Counted from the stretch's first letter, positions 35,933 to 48,520 are shown. The stretch: DNA of 64,000 bases from Cyathus striatus (GCA_025738555.1 JAOVFP010000021.1:1612001-1676000); one strand, 5' to 3'. Translations and numbers: made by a program. The notes: generated from the sequence alone by a model not told the origin.

Positions 35933-36240
35933 TCAAATCGTAGCGCCAAGACCTGTTACCGTATCGTGTGAGCAGCAGTCAGTGTTTCCTTCTTTACACC
36001 TGAACCCCTCGCATTCAGCTCTCATTCCACCACTTTGTGGCCACAGACCGCACTCTCTAATAACTTGTTCTATTCCTTTAAATCGTCCCCCCATGGTAGG
36101 ATGCTCATCTGGGTAATAGAATTCTTGTGGAGTATTGTCTGGCCCAAATGTTGTTGGCCTCATTCTTGGACCAGCTTGTCGTAACTTCCAATTTTGACAC
36201 CCCCAGTTTTGCCAGCCTCACAACGATATGCACTGCCGTC
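35933..36240 (-). pseudogene. DDE superfamily endonuclease (transposase) fragment
   Basis: Reading leftward: TFGPDNTPQEFYYPDEHPTM, GGRFKGIEQVIRECGLWP, CEGFRCKEGNTDCCS. The pattern YxPxxHP-(x)-FKGxxxVxxERGLW-(x)-C...DCC occurs in the DDE endonucleases frequent in Agaricomycetes, downstream of the first catalytic Asp. Upstream (to about 36240), AYRCEAGKTGGVKIGSY is probably an earlier piece of the same gene. The C-terminal half is absent. It lies just upstream of GYPLW copy 2 on the opposite strand. Confidence 0.55.
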
Positions 36241-36366
36241 TAGATATGTCGGGACCGTGTAACATCAATTTTAAATTCCCCTATAGTTCATGGGGTTAAT
36301 TATACACAGCATATCCTTGGACCTTAATGCGACAGGCATGTCGAGGGCTCTGGCGCTTACATACGG

Positions 36367-36374
36367 TATAAAGC
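36367..36374 (+). promoter_or_regulatory. TATA box of GYPLW copy 2
   Basis: TATAAAGC, 112 bp upstream of the ATG at 36479. Confidence 0.5.
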
Positions 36375-36478
36375 TATCGTGAGTGCGATCAAAATTTGAG
36401 AAGACACCCTCTCTTTTCTCGCGTTATTTTCAGCTTTAGCGGCCACAGTTAGTATTACTCACCGGGCCACCGCACCAA

Positions 36479-39282
36479 ATGGCTGCCGTAGTCCCAGCGA
36501 CTCGTGCTTCAGCATTTAGCAATGGCACTGACCAGGTACTCGCCAACACGGCTGTCTTGAATGCTGGTGGAAATATTATCTACTTCGAATGGAATCCCTG
36601 GTCGGCAGACAGATCTTCGGCCCGTGCACCTTCGCAGGACAATGTAAACACTGCAGTAGACTCGTTGTCAAGTGTCGTTGCTATGATGTCCGAAATGACA
36701 TCCCCGACTCCAAAGCCTCACCAATCTCACAGCGAACAACCTTCACTATCGAACCTGAAAGAGTGTGCTCCCGCTTCGTTACTAGTTGACTTAACCCCAT
36801 CGACGTCCAATGAGCCTGCTCCTCTACATATTGACCTGACCTCAAGGACACCAAAGACACCGGTAAGTAAATATTAAAAGCTCCTGAAATGCTGATGACA
36901 GCTAAAAGAATCTGAACTGGACAGGAAAGACTAAATCATAGTGGTGACAGCCCCGATGAATGCTCCGAAGCTGGAACACATGTGAATGTGGTGAGTATCG
37001 TTGTTTTAACTTGTGTGTAACTATCCCGAATGGTCATGCAGACGCCTAGCCATGAAACCGAATTCTGTCCACCCCTAACAAGAGGGCCCAGTAGTTGCGA
37101 AGTTTATGCTGAAAAAATGTTTCCACTTAAACACGGATATCCACTATGGTACCCTCAGCCAGAGCGCAACCTTCCAATAGAATACCGTCGGAAGGGTGTG
37201 ACAATTGGGGATGTCGGATTCATCACATCCGATGGTGCCTTTGACTTTTTATTTAACATTTGGAACCAACCAGAAAATTTCGGTTCAGTTTCTCCACCAC
37301 AGTTTCAAACTACATGTAAGGCAGCATTTCCTCCGAGAAGTATGGTTTCAAGCACCTCAAATATTGATTATGAAGCAGATTGGCGAACAATGTATGTTTC
37401 CTGCATTTGAGCTCATTGAACCTACAGTAAATGTTTTCTAAGGGATATATCTTACTCTTATCATGATAAAGACACTGGTGCTATCCTTTGTATGCCACAT
37501 GGCGCATCTCAAGAAGACTACAAAAATGAGCGGGTATTAAAGGGGTTTATAGGGATGAATGCAGAGCGCTGGTATAGATATGCCCTAGAATGTGGTCGTG
37601 ACCTTGACCGCCACTCTTTGTATCTGGTGACAGGTAGTTTGAAGTCAAAGACGTGGGGCATTGTTACTTATAATACAGCTGCCCTCGAACGTCTCAGCAC
37701 AGTGGTTCTTGGCAAATCACCCGACCCAGATGGCCCAGTCTACGAATGGAAAAAGACCGGCAAGGCATCGACATTTCGCACAGGCCCTGTTCCAGATGCA
37801 ACAACGGACGCTCAAAGCAGGCTGCCTGAAACCGATAACCAGTGCTTGTTTTTGCGTGGTTTCAAGATATCGTTATCGGAAGAAGCCTGGAAGGAAATCG
37901 ATATCAAGAGCAGCATTTATAATAAGAATGGAAAGCGAGCAGCAGATTATGATGAATCCAGTGATTCAAGGAAGAGTAAAAAGTCTCGTGGCAATGAAGA
38001 GTCTTCATCTAACCCGAATGAAAACAATACTGTTGATATCACCAACTTTCCGCTCAAGCAGAATGTGGGTGTATGATCTTCATTGAGCTATTTCTTTATA
38101 GCTAATGTCTGCTAGTTATTCCATCCATTAAATGTCATAAACGACATGCTTTTTTCTCGGGTTTGTGAGAGCTTAATTACTTCATGTTTCTCAGAAAGTG
38201 ATCCATAATTAGGTCCAAGGATCTCGTGTTGCTATAACGCATGATAATCAATGGTTAGAAAGTGGCTTTAGCAATTTAGAAAATGTAAGCTTAATCATAT
38301 CTATGACTGAGGACTGGGGCATCGCTTAAGAAATGCGTACAGAATCCAGAGTTTTACAGTATTAAAAACGCACAACAAGATACTATACAATCCCGCTTCG
38401 TTGTAGGTTATGATCAAGGTACTTTGGTCACTTGAGTCGTGAGCAATTGGATGACTAACATAAGCACTTTAAGGGAATAAAGTGTGTACATTAGAGTTAA
38501 GGGCAGATGCAAGGCTCAGAGAGATTGTACAAGCCGAGACCTCTGGACCTACGAGCTTCCTTCCCCTAGTATTCCCCGAGTCCCACGCGAGTCCCCTTCC
38601 CTAGCCCACGCAGATCCAAAATTCCCAAAATTTCACGGAAAATCTGGAGCGAACGCAGCGCATCCGATCCATTGGGTATGCCTCAGAACACAGGCTTGAG
38701 TTATTCGGAGAACTCTGGACCTACAAGCTTGCCCCGCTTTCTCCGCGATACCCCCCTGGTCCCGCGTGGGTTTCGTTTCTCTGGCCTTAGTGGGCATGAT
38801 TTCGATATAGAGAACCCAGGCTTGAGTTATTCAAACAACACTACGCCCGCTAGCTCGAATAATTCCTCACCCAATTATCCGATCCCCTCCATCCCGAACC
38901 CTTCTCGATTAATGGGCCATCCAACGGCATCACTTTCTAAGGAAGTTTCCGAGAAGGTTCCTTTGCTGGATTCTTGGTTCCAGCAACACTCGGACCACCC
39001 CTATCCCTCTGCGGAAGAAAGGAGAAATTTAAGTGCAGTTACAGGCCTGAGACCTGCCCAGATATCTAAATATATGAATAGAGTACGTATCTTTGAGTAC
39101 TACGTTCCTCACTCTTAAATATGCTAACTGTTTTTCCCGAATAGGCCAGGAAACAGCTCTCCAAATCCAGATTGCCGAATGACATTGCAAACTCTGATGG
39201 TCCCAGAATTGTTTCAGCTACGACGCCTGTACTCGAAGGAATGGCTGACGGTATTCATGATTTTTCATTAGAAGATGAATGA
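36479..39282 (+). CDS. GYPLW-family gene, copy 2 (C-terminal third out of frame)
   Basis: Exons 36479-36862, 36925-36990, 37042-37391, 37443-38064, 38116-38160, 38213-38284, 38343-38418 and 38474 onward all keep phase with copies 3 and 4. They encode FSNGTDQVLANTAVLNAGG, KHGYPLWYPQPERNLPIEY, GDVGFITSDGAFDFLFNIW, MPHGASQEDYKNERVLKGF, SLYLVTGSLKSKTWGIV, ENQCLFLRGF-type DNQCLFLRGFKISLSE, HPLNVINDMLFSR, RVAITHDNQW and CTLELRADA. Exon 8 meets TAG at 38602, giving about 581 residues. Homology continues in other frames: IPRVPRESPSLAH, then GLSYSENSGPTSLP, NPGLSYSNNTTPAS and the final exon ARKQLSK...DFSLEDE (TGA 39280). Two frameshifts, or unrecognised introns, therefore separate the C-terminal repeats. 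Nearest relative of copy 0. Function unknown. Confidence 0.7.
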
Positions 39283-39489
39283 AGGAGGTGCTGTTTACAA
39301 CAATATCACTTGGCAGAATGTCGCATTCAGACGCCCTCCCGACACCCTAGTGAAGCCCCTACGTTACCGTCTGCGTTCGCATGTAACTACGATTGAGTAT
39401 ATAGATCAAAATCCAAATCCAAAAGAATTTAACTGCCTGACGACGTACAATGTTGAAAGCTTGCGTTCGGCCTGGTATAGTTGAGGTGC

Positions 39490-39990
39490 CATGTAGAGGT
39501 AACAATGAGCTTGAGGCCTAAACAAAGAAATTGTAAGCGAGTCGGTTGAACATCCGTTCGACCTGGGTGTTCTAAGGTGTCGAGAAGGGAGGGTAAATGT
39601 TCACTGTATTGGGAGGAAGTAAATACATGGTTTTTAAAGAAAATTAGAATAAGGAGATCACTAAATGAGGAATGGTTGAATAAAACGGAAATTAAAGGTG
39701 TATAGATTGTAGATTTACTGGAAGAAAAAGGAAAGGTTTGAAACATAAAGCATACCTATGAATTGGAAGAAAATTTGTAAAGTAAAACTTGAGGGAGGGA
39801 GACATAGGGTGCTGACACGGCCTTTGGTAAAGCAAACTGCACATTTTAGTGGGTCTTGGTAGTGCACGATACCGACGATCTTTAGTTACTGTTGAGTAAT
39901 AGCGGCGTTCGAGGCAATGTGGAAGTGTCGGCGTTGGAGGGAATCAGCGGGAGAGAGAGTGCGCGTGGACGCGAACAAACGTGTCGACGG
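39490..39990. repeat. R1 dispersed repeat
   Basis: About 500 bp collinear with 54890-55370, for example ACCTGGGTGTTCTAAGGTG and GGAAATTAA followed by TTGTAGATT. The partner lies inside the element at 54761-56016, so this is probably a solo fragment of the same family. It starts about 200 bp after copy 2 ends. Confidence 0.65.
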
Positions 39991-40009
39991 ATTTTAGGTG
40001 ATGACTAGC

Positions 40010-41260
40010 ATTTGACGATAGCATCTTCTCATCTAGTAATCCATGCGCCCATCCCACCTACAACTCATGCTCACACAATCAGTAAGCCTACTTCTCAACC
40101 CTCCGCTCCTTCAGCGGCAGTTCCCGATCCACAGCATCCACAACCGCCTCAGGCTCCCCAGCAGCCATACTCTCCATCCCCTTCGCCGTCCTCGCGTCTA
40201 ACGCTTGCACCGGTAATGGCGACTTAGACTTAGATTTCAACTTCGACTTTGAATTGTTCGACTCCGACTTCACCTTATCTTTCTCCATCGCAAGCCAACC
40301 TTTCCCTCTCGCAAGATCAACCCCCTTCCAATTATCCCCCGCTTCACGAAGTACATCAAACGTCTCATCATACAGATGTAGAGCAGGCATTCTGCCTGCA
40401 TGGTAAAAATGCGTTTTTCATATCTGTTACCTCACTCCTTACATACATTTACCTCGTGTCGCTTACCTACATAAATGTCGTACGTACACTTCGAGAATGT
40501 CAGGTTACGCTTACCCCCCAACTTCGTCTCTCATGCGACCTCACTAGGATCTGAAGGGTTGGACGGATGTGCCACCCACTCGCATATTTCTTTGTCGAGA
40601 GGATACTGTCAAGCCAGTATCCTCCTCCACACAGATCTCATTCTTCTGTCGCCATTTGCAAGAACCCCACACACGCCAACGAAAAACGATTGTGCATCAC
40701 GAGCAGCGAGTGTGTGCTCATCTCGTGTGTGTGTAACGGGTGATGGATATACGCCCTCGTGAAACCCGGTTTGGGCTCGAGCACGAGCGCCTGCTCACTC
40801 GTGTTCGAACGCTTGTCTACCCCGTCGAAGATTCGTGTACGATGCTGTGGAGCATAGGCTGCACGGGGGCAGGTTTTGTGGAGAGCGGGGAGAAGTAGTG
40901 CCTGTAGAAGGCAGAGGAGAGTTTGTGGCCTATGTGGTTCTTCCCTGATGCGTCGATGGAAGTGAGGGAAGAGACAGGGAGGTAAAGTGTAACGCTATGT
41001 AGTTTCCGTCTGCCCCCATACCGAGTGAGTGTTGAAGAGGTCGATAGCGACCTCGCTGATGAGGTGAAACATCTCGTGCGCTATTTTGGATGAGGCTGCG
41101 TCTCTGGCAAAGGCTCCTTGAGAGACTCAGGGATCTTGGTGGAGGGGGCTGAGGGGCGGATAGAGCCATGTGCAAGGCTACAAAATCTAGCACGTACGCA
41201 CGCTCCGTTATCTAGACAAGCCAGCTCGTGGGGATGCAGAGCGACTTTTCCCGTGGCTCC
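40010..41260 (-). pseudogene. QTRT2-like pseudogene, unit C
   Basis: Leftward order: FVALHMALSAPQPPPP (about 41185), a degraded HEMFHLIS/LFNTH region (about 41075-41040), TSLSLPSLPST, RAYIHHPLHTHEMSTHSLL (about 40760-40705), a diverged linker, then YDETFDVL and WKGVDLARGKGWLAMEKDK (40370-40290). The VDLARGKGxLAxEK tail is the clearest QTRT2-like C-terminus in the window. A further C-terminal piece of another copy lies at about 41290-41400. Frames are broken throughout. The unit follows GYPLW copy 2 and R1, mirroring unit A after copy 0. Confidence 0.6.
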
Positions 41261-41752
41261 AGGAGAATCTCAGAGAATACAGCGTCTCTACCAGTAACTG
41301 CACTTGACTTGACTTTAACTTCGCCTGTGACTTCTCGTTCTCGTTCTCCCTCCTCCGCAAGTCAAATATTCACTCTAGCCAGCTGGAAAGAGCGATCCAA
41401 GCAGCTATGCCCCATAGATGTACTCTATTAGCTTCTGGGCTGGCAATTGCAATACATTTGCCACGACAGCATGTCGGTTCGAATTTCGAAATGAAAAGTT
41501 TCTAGGAATGGGAAGTCTGTACGTGTACTGGCAGAGACAGTACATTAGAGATACATGCGGGAGGGAGAAACTTGCAAGACAGGAACCTGAAGGACGTACG
41601 TCGAATTTTTGAGAATTGGTTCAATTGATAGCGGCGACTAGTTGGAGATGGAAGATGGAAGAAGGGAGAGACGCTGAGAATCGTCGGGTCTGCGGTCTGA
41701 GATGAGGGCGAACCAGCGTGAACCCCATGGCAGTGGGCACTGTCCAATTCAC

Positions 41753-41845
41753 AGCCAAATGCCGGAGAACCCATTGCCCCGAGGGCCGACATCGCCCGCT
41801 CCCATGGCCTGCTCGCAACTTGATGTAACCTCTGGCTACATAGAC
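41753..41845 (+). pseudogene. GYPLW-family relic (end of exon 1)
   Basis: CACAGCCAAATGCCGGAGAA and CTCGCAACTTGATGTAACCT match 44236-44330 in copy 3 exon 1 with few changes. Nothing else of the gene is detectable nearby, so this is a short leftover of a sixth copy or of a gene-conversion event. Confidence 0.6.
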
Positions 41846-41989
41846 TAGTAGCTAAACCGCATAGTGGTTCATGAAGAGTTCCTTGGAAGTCTGCACGTGC
41901 ACTTCAAAAGACGATATATTAATATCTGCGATAGGGGGAGCTTGACAAGAGGAAGGACCTACAACGAGTTTTCGGTTTGATACTGGTGA

Positions 41990-43260
41990 AGAGATGAAGG
42001 TAGAACTTCAAGGGAAGGGCGACGGAGCTGCTGAAGTATCGAGCACAGTGAGATTATGCATCACGAGCGACGAATGCGTACCCATCTCGTGCGTGTGCAG
42101 TAGCTGATGGTGGATATACACCCTCGTGAACATAGCCAAAGGTGTTTGCTTGTCTGAGTCCAAAGGCTCGTTTACTCCATGAAATATTCGCATACAACGC
42201 TGTAGAGCACAGGGTGCGCAGGGGCCAGTTGGAGCGGAGGCGGAGAGGGATGAGGAGAAGTCGTGTCTGTGGAAGGTAGAGTAGAGAGCCTAGGTGGTTC
42301 TTCTTCTCCGACATGTCGATCGGGGAGGGGGAAGGACCAGGGAAGGTGAAGGTTAAGTCCAACACCACGCAGTGCCAGTCTGAAGTTCCTGTGACCAGCG
42401 AGTGTCGAAGAGGTCGATACCGAGCTCGTCGATGAGATGGAGCATCTCGTGCGGTGTTTTGTGTATTATTGTTAAACGAGGCTTTGTCGCTGGAAAAGGC
42501 TCGAGAGATGTCTTGAGCAGCTCAGGGATCAACGTGGAAGAGGATTGCGATAACAGAGCCATGCGTAAGGCTACGAGATCTAGCACATATACGCTCGCTC
42601 CGTCATCTGAAGTTTGAACGTGCCAAGTGGCAGGGATACAGAGCGACCTTCTCCAGGCATAATGGCTCCAGGAGATTCTACAAGAATGTAGCTCATGCTA
42701 ATGTTTGCGAACTTTGATTATGACTTTGCCTTCCTGTGTGACGTCTCATTCTCACTCTCCCTCACAAGTCGCCTCTGGGCCTCTCCTTCCAACTATCTCT
42801 CGTTTCACGAACTACAACAATTCCTCGTTATACGTGTCCTCGAAACGCTGTATATCGGATTTCAAGCCTCCGTGTCGCCTTGGCGAGAACTTCACATACG
42901 CCAGCGAAGAATGCAACGGGTGCAATGGGGTTGTGCTGATCTCGTGCATGTGCAGCAGCAGATGAGGGATATACACCCTCGTGAATCCTCGAGTCCAAAG
43001 GCTTGGGTACCCCTGGAAGATTCGTGTACGACGCTTGTGGAGCATAGGCTGCACAGGAGCATGTTGAGGCGGAGGAGGAGAGGGAAGAGAGGAAGTTGTG
43101 TCTGTAGATGAAGGTGAAACGGAGGATATGGCCTAGCTGGTGGTTCTTCCTCGATGTGTTGATAAGAGGGACAGATAGAGCACGTGTAACACTACTCCAT
43201 CCCTAGCTACCTTCCGAGCAGGCCGATACCCACCTCAGTGATGAGGTACAGTACGTTATG
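41990..43260 (-). pseudogene. QTRT2-like pseudogene, unit D (tandem partial copies)
   Basis: Leftward: a first partial copy with GFTRVYIPHLLLHMHEI (about 42990) and LKSDIQRFEDTYNEELL (about 42870). A second has VALRMALLSQSSSTLIPEL (about 42575), HEMLHLIDELGIDLFDTRW (about 42455-42400), LDLTFTFPGPSPSPIDMSEK (about 42362), then FTRVYIHHQLLHTHEMGTH and NLTVLDTSAAP (42130-42010). HEMLHLIDELGIDLFDTxW followed by a central FTFP block and YIHHxLHTHEM is the order in QTRT2-like TGT-fold proteins. Stops separate the blocks. It lies upstream of copy 3. Confidence 0.62.
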
Positions 43261-43880
43261 TCGTACAAGCACAATAGCTAACTGAGTTTCGATGTATCAT
43301 TTGCTAATAGCAATTAAGCACAGCAAATGCGTGATGTACTTATCATTTACTATGATTTAATAGTGCTGTGCAGTGACTGTAACTGCACTGCAATATTTCC
43401 AAGCTCTGTCACACTACATAGTGTGTGTCAACTTTCAAAAATTTCAAGTGTCAAAAATGTCAACTGTGAAGTATGTCATGGTGACGTAATATTCAGCTTC
43501 GCTGCCGCTTTACTGCACTCTGCGGCAGCACTACCGCCTGGTCAGTGGTAAGATTGAATTCTGATTTCAGATCTAAGTAAAAAAGCTGCGCACGTACACT
43601 AACGCAATCCCTTCTTTCCAGAAGTTCTGAATGCATTTTACGCGCCTTCATCGCATTCCCGCTGCTGTGCTGCTCTTAGCACCTGCTCTTGCCTGCCTTA
43701 CATTTTAATCCATAACTTTACTTCCTGAAAAGTAAACTTGATCCATTCATGGTTCAAGCACACATGAAAGCAGTGTGCCATGCTGGACTCGTGCATCAAA
43801 GAAAATGACAGTAAGTAACCCCAAGGGAACAGGCACTGCTCTAACTTTAACTTAAAGCAACGAGCAAACATTACAGGCCA

Positions 43881-43888
43881 TATAAAGC
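43881..43888 (+). promoter_or_regulatory. TATA box of GYPLW copy 3
   Basis: TATAAAGC, 51 bp upstream of the ATG at 43932. Confidence 0.55.
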
Positions 43889-43931
43889 TTACCACAGGAC
43901 CCAAGTTCATCCCAGCTTGGATCGGACCCCA

Positions 43932-46410
43932 ATGGCAGCAGTCGCAGATGCAGTCCCTACGGCTCGCGCGTCTGCGTTTAGCAACGGTACGGATCAGTTT
44001 CTCTCCAACACTGCCGTCTTGAATGCTGGTGGGAATATCATCTATTTTGAATGGAACCCCCAGTCAAACTATAGGCCCTCCATCTCTTCGCATGAGCTGT
44101 ATACCAACTTCGACACGGGAGCTGACGTTGAATCGTTGTCAAACCCAACAAACCCATTTACAACAATATCAGAATTGCTATCCTTAGGCTCGAGTCGAAT
44201 CATACCTCGTGAACCCTATGAATCTCATGTACAGCCAAATTTGCAGCCAAATGCCGAAGAGCCCATTCCTCCGACGTCGCTTACTCCATTGGCTTCCTCG
44301 CAACTCAATGTAACCTCTGGAATACAGGAGACAGTGGTAAGCCATTTGTATCTGAAAATTGAGCAGTTAAAACTAACTGATAGCATCTGGCACTGGACAG
44401 GGCGAATCTGATGAGTCACACAGCGCCACCAGGAGTAGAATCATCACAAAGGAATGCACTGGGGTAGACAAAATGAATGTTGTTATGGTAAGTCTTACAG
44501 ATGTATGTATTTTGTTGAACCTTCCCAAATGGTCGCATAGATTCCTAGCCACAAACCTGAATTTTGCCCAACAGAAGTCCTAACAAAATCCCCTAGTAGC
44601 TACGAAGTTTACGTCGAAACAATGTTCCCTCTTAAGCATGGGTACCTGCTATGGCTCCCTCAGCCGGATTGGAATCTCCCGATAGAATATTGTTGGAAGG
44701 GCTCATCAGTCGGGGATGTCGGATTCATAACATATGATGGTTCTTTCGACTTCTTATTCAATATTTGGACAACTACTGGGAGCCCTATAAACCCGGGTGA
44801 CTTATCTAATGGTTTTGAATCTTCAGCCTCTCTCCCTGAGCTTCAAACTTCATTTAAGACATCATTTCCTCCGAGAAGCATGATATCTAATATTGCAGGT
44901 ATTGAAGTAGTTGTAAAAGCAAACTGGTACTTTACTGCGTCCCTTACTCTCAATGAAGTTAACCTAATTTTTTTGGCAGAGACATTTCCTACTCATTCGC
45001 AGCTAAGGGGCCTGGTGCAATTCTCTCCATGCCTCATGGAGCGGTCCAAGAAGATTACAAAAATGAGCGAATATTAAAGGAATATATTGGTAGAAATGCT
45101 GAAAGCTGGTACATATATGCCCTAAAATGTGGCTGTGGCATTGACCGGTATTCTTTATATCTGGTGACAGGTAACTTGAAGTCAAGGGCATGGGGCATTG
45201 TGACTTATGACACAACCGTACCCGACCGCTGTAGCACATTGATTCTTAGTAAGTCAACCGATCCAGAAGGTCCGGCCTACGAATGGAAAAAGTCCAGGAA
45301 AGCGACGACATTTCGAACAGGTCCTGTTCCAGATGCAACTACTAATACTCAGAGTCGAATCCCTAATAATGAGAACCAGTGCTTGTTTTTGCATGGTTTC
45401 AAGATCTCACTGTCGGAAGAAGTTTGGAGGAAAATCGATGTTCAGGACACCAACCTTAATAAGAATGGGAAACAACGAGCAGACTCCCCTGATTCATATG
45501 ATTCAAGGAAGAGAAAGAATCCCGGTATCAATGAGGATGGTGCAACCACAGGCAAGGGATCGACATCTAATCGGAACGAGGGAAATACTGTTGGGATTAC
45601 CAATTTTCCAATTAAGCAAAAAGTGAGTTAGTGCGTTTAAAGTTCAGAGTCTGCTTGAACTAAATTATGTGTATAATCTTTAGCGATTCCATCTGCTGAA
45701 TGTCATAAATGACATGCTCTTTTCTCAGGTATGAATAGCTGCCCTAGTTACCAGTCCGTCTTCTCACAGATCAGTAATCCATGGTTAGGCATTAGGAGCT
45801 CGTGTTGCAATAACGCATGATAACCAATGGTCGGAAGTTGGTTTTAGCAATTTAGAAAAGGTAAGTTTAATATTATTGCTGGATGCGTTTTCACACAAAG
45901 ATCGCATATAGGATCAAGATTTTCGCGCTGCTGAGGGCGTCCAAGAAAGGATACAATCTCGCTTTGTTGTGGGTTATGATAAAGGTGCTTCAGTCATGTA
46001 ACGATCCATTGAGAGATTTCAATGAAACCAATACCATTTCAGGGATTGAGATATGCACATTAGAACGAAGGGTAGGGATAGAGACGAGCGATACCTTACA
46101 AGTTAATAATGGTATAAAAGATATGGTAATGGAAATACGTAATCCACCTAAAATATTATGGCGAGTATGGCGAGCAGCAATAAAGGCACCACCCTGTACG
46201 CCTTCAATTCAGACAGCGACGGAGTCAGAGGGGCCCACTACCCCCGTTATCAGTGATTGTGTACCAGGTGTACTCTCCTTAGAAACCATGTCCACTCATG
46301 TTTCTGTTGATTCTGGAGGGGAAGCCACTGACTTACCCATGCAGACGACCCCTATCCCTCTGAGGAAGAGAAGGAGCCACCACGGGTCTCAGGATGAGCT
46401 GGATATGTAA
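43932..46410 (+). CDS. GYPLW-family gene, copy 3 (696 aa, shortened C-terminus)
   Basis: Exons 43932-44336, 44401-44487, 44541-44938, 44980-45622, 45684-45728, 45789-45860, 45912-45984 and 46043-46410 join without a stop to 696 residues. ATG 43932 gives MAAVADAVPTARASAFSNG, aligned with the other copies. The product shows NGTDQFLSNTAVLNAGGN, KHGYLLWLPQPDWNLPIEY (Leu replaces Pro in GYPLW), GDVGFITYDGSFDFLFNIW, MPHGAVQEDYKNERILKEY, SLYLVTGNLKSRAWGIV, ENQCLFLHGFKISLSE, HLLNVINDMLFSQ (HPL lost), RVAITHDNQW, FVVGYDK, ICTLERR and a basic TPIPLRKRRSHH near the end. The exon 3 donor is weak (GCgtccct). A homologue of the family's last exon (ARRQTTSDDAE, 46484-46516) remains downstream but cannot be spliced in frame, so the C-terminus appears truncated. 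Confidence 0.72.
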
Positions 46411-46575
46411 TTGGATGGTAACGTTCGTGTCTTCCAACTGTTGAAGATATACGTATTGACTTCAATTTCTATATCTATAGGCTAGACGTCAAACTACGTC
46501 AGACGATGCTGAATAGATGCCATTCGTTCTGGTGATGTCACAAAAGTTTAGTTTACCAGCCAATGCATTAGGGGG
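46411..46575. other. 3' flank of copy 3 with stranded last exon
   Basis: 46484-46516 encodes ARRQTTSDDAE then TAG after a TATAG acceptor, equivalent to the last exons of copies 1, 2 and 4. Confidence 0.5.
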
Positions 46576-47569
46576 CATTGTAAGGGCTTAAGGCAAAAGC
46601 TGACCTACCAGGCAAGTTGGGCAACACATAATCATAGGATGTATTATAAGCTATGGCTGAGAGCCTTATAATGCAATGTAGGCAGCCCAGGTATGTAATT
46701 GGCTTGTAAGAGTTACCGTGCAGTCTTACAAGAAAATCCACCCTATCGTATCACTTATAATGGAGCATAATGGATAATTCAGACAAATAGGCAAAACCGT
46801 TACTAAATGTTTTAAATGGGGGGATATTCATTTATTTCTGGGGGGAGCAACATCATCATATAGTGTATACTAGTGTTAGTGGGCAGTCCTATATTATAAA
46901 CACGCACAGAATGTAGCTGGGACAATTAGTATGGTTAGTACTATGACTTACCGATACATTTGACTTACTTTGACTTACCTTTATCTTACTCTTACTCACT
47001 CCTTACCTCAGGGCTTGAAGCCGCAAAAGCAAGCAATCGTGCAGCGTTTTTATACCTCTCAGAGAAGTAGTTTAGTCAGCCTGCACCGGATCTTGCGCAT
47101 CCTCGGCACGGACTACCCCAAGTTCTGGAACTGAGCATGGCCTCATCCGGACTAAGCCAGACAGGCCCACATTTCGCCCACACCCCCACCTGTCACCTCT
47201 CGCAACCTGGAAATTGTCACCAATCTTGTCACTAATTAATTTCTTGAGATGTATAGATTTTATTATATTTGTTATATTAATCACAAAACGTGTATAGTAT
47301 ACACTAAATGTACTGATATTAGAAGTTATTTTTTGTATCTATTGCAAGATCCTATAATAATTGCGCAATATTGAGGCTGCCTTGAAATATGTACTTAATA
47401 TTTAGAGCACCTTACAATCAATTGTATCACGCTCATATTTCACATAAGGCCTTGGGTGTCAGTCAGCTTCTTACAATGGCTTGTAAACACATTATAAAGT
47501 CTTTGTTATGGTCTTAAAATCATCTCACAATTTATTTTGGTGAGAATAAAGGCTTAAGGCCTTACAATG
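46576..47569. mobile_element. About 1-kb inverted-repeat element with TTGTAAG subterminal motifs
   Basis: Left CATTGTAAGGGCTTAAGGC and right GGCTTAAGGCCTTACAATG are inverted repeats. Copies of CTTACAA/TTGTAAG recur near both ends (about 46710-46730 and 47410-47480). No transposase frame and no clear target duplication. Confidence 0.55.
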
Positions 47570-47644
47570 TAAATTCAAATTTCGTGACAGATGGATAGAC
47601 ATTGGATATAAATATTTATACTATGCATATACATCAGTATAAAT

Positions 47645-48520
47645 TTTCCACCGAATAGCGGTTCATGAAGAGTTCCTTGGAAGGCTGAATGTGTACGTCA
47701 TAAGTGATACTTCAAAATCTGTGAAAGGGAGGAACTTGACAAGTGAAAGGAGGCACGAAGAGTTCTCTGTTTCATAGCGCTGAAGAGTTCGAGATGAAAC
47801 TTTAAAGAAAGGAGGAGCGACAAAGTTGAACGCATCGAGCACAGTAAGATTATGCAACGCGAGTAGCGAATGCATGCCCATCTTGTGCGTGTGCAGTAGC
47901 TGATGGTGGATATACACCCTCGTGAACACAGCCATAGGTGCCTGCTCCCTCGAGTCCAAAGGCTCATCTACCTCATGAAAGATTCGCATGACGCTGTAGA
48001 GTACAGGTTGCACAAGGGCAGGTTAGAGCGGAAGTAGAGAGGCAGGAGAAGTCGTGTCTGTAGAAGGTAGAGTAGAGAGCCTAGGTGGTTCTTCTTCCCC
48101 GACATGTCGATCGGAGAGAGGAAAGGGCCGGGGAAGGTGAAGGTGAAGTCTAACACTACGCATTTCCAGTCTGCCTCCATTCCCAAGTAAGTGTTGAAGA
48201 GGTCCATACCGAGCTCGTCGATGAGATGGAGCATCTCATGTAATGTTTTGTGTACCATCGCTAGTGGACGATAGGCTGCACAGGAGCATGTTGAGGCGGA
48301 GGTGAAGAGGGAGTTGAAGATGTGTCGCGTCTGTAGAAAGTGGAGTACAGGTCGTGGCCTACGTAATTCTTCCTTGGTGTGACGATAAGGACAGATAGAG
48401 CTACGCGATCCCCAGGCTCCAGCTACCTCCCAAGCAGGTCGATACCCACCTTGGTAGTGAGGTACAGTACGCGGTATCGTATGATCACAATAGCCAACTG
48501 AGGCATGCCCTTTGGCAAAT
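47645..48520 (-). pseudogene. QTRT2-like pseudogene, unit E
   Basis: Leftward: HEMLHLIDELGMDLFNTYLG (48246-48187), VLDFTFTFPGPFLSPIDMSG (about 48155), then a shifted stretch, FTRVYIHHQLLHTHKMGMHS and LLALHNLTVLDAF (47935-47835). A short degraded piece of another copy lies at 48260-48480. The charged C-terminal tail is not recognisable. The same TGT-like block order as in unit D, to which it is closest. It lies downstream of copy 3. Confidence 0.6.

Noticed and set aside
39429..39746. 105-codon minus-strand frame
   Set aside because: It lies within dispersed repeat R1, and the corresponding region at 54.9-55.2 kb does not keep the frame.
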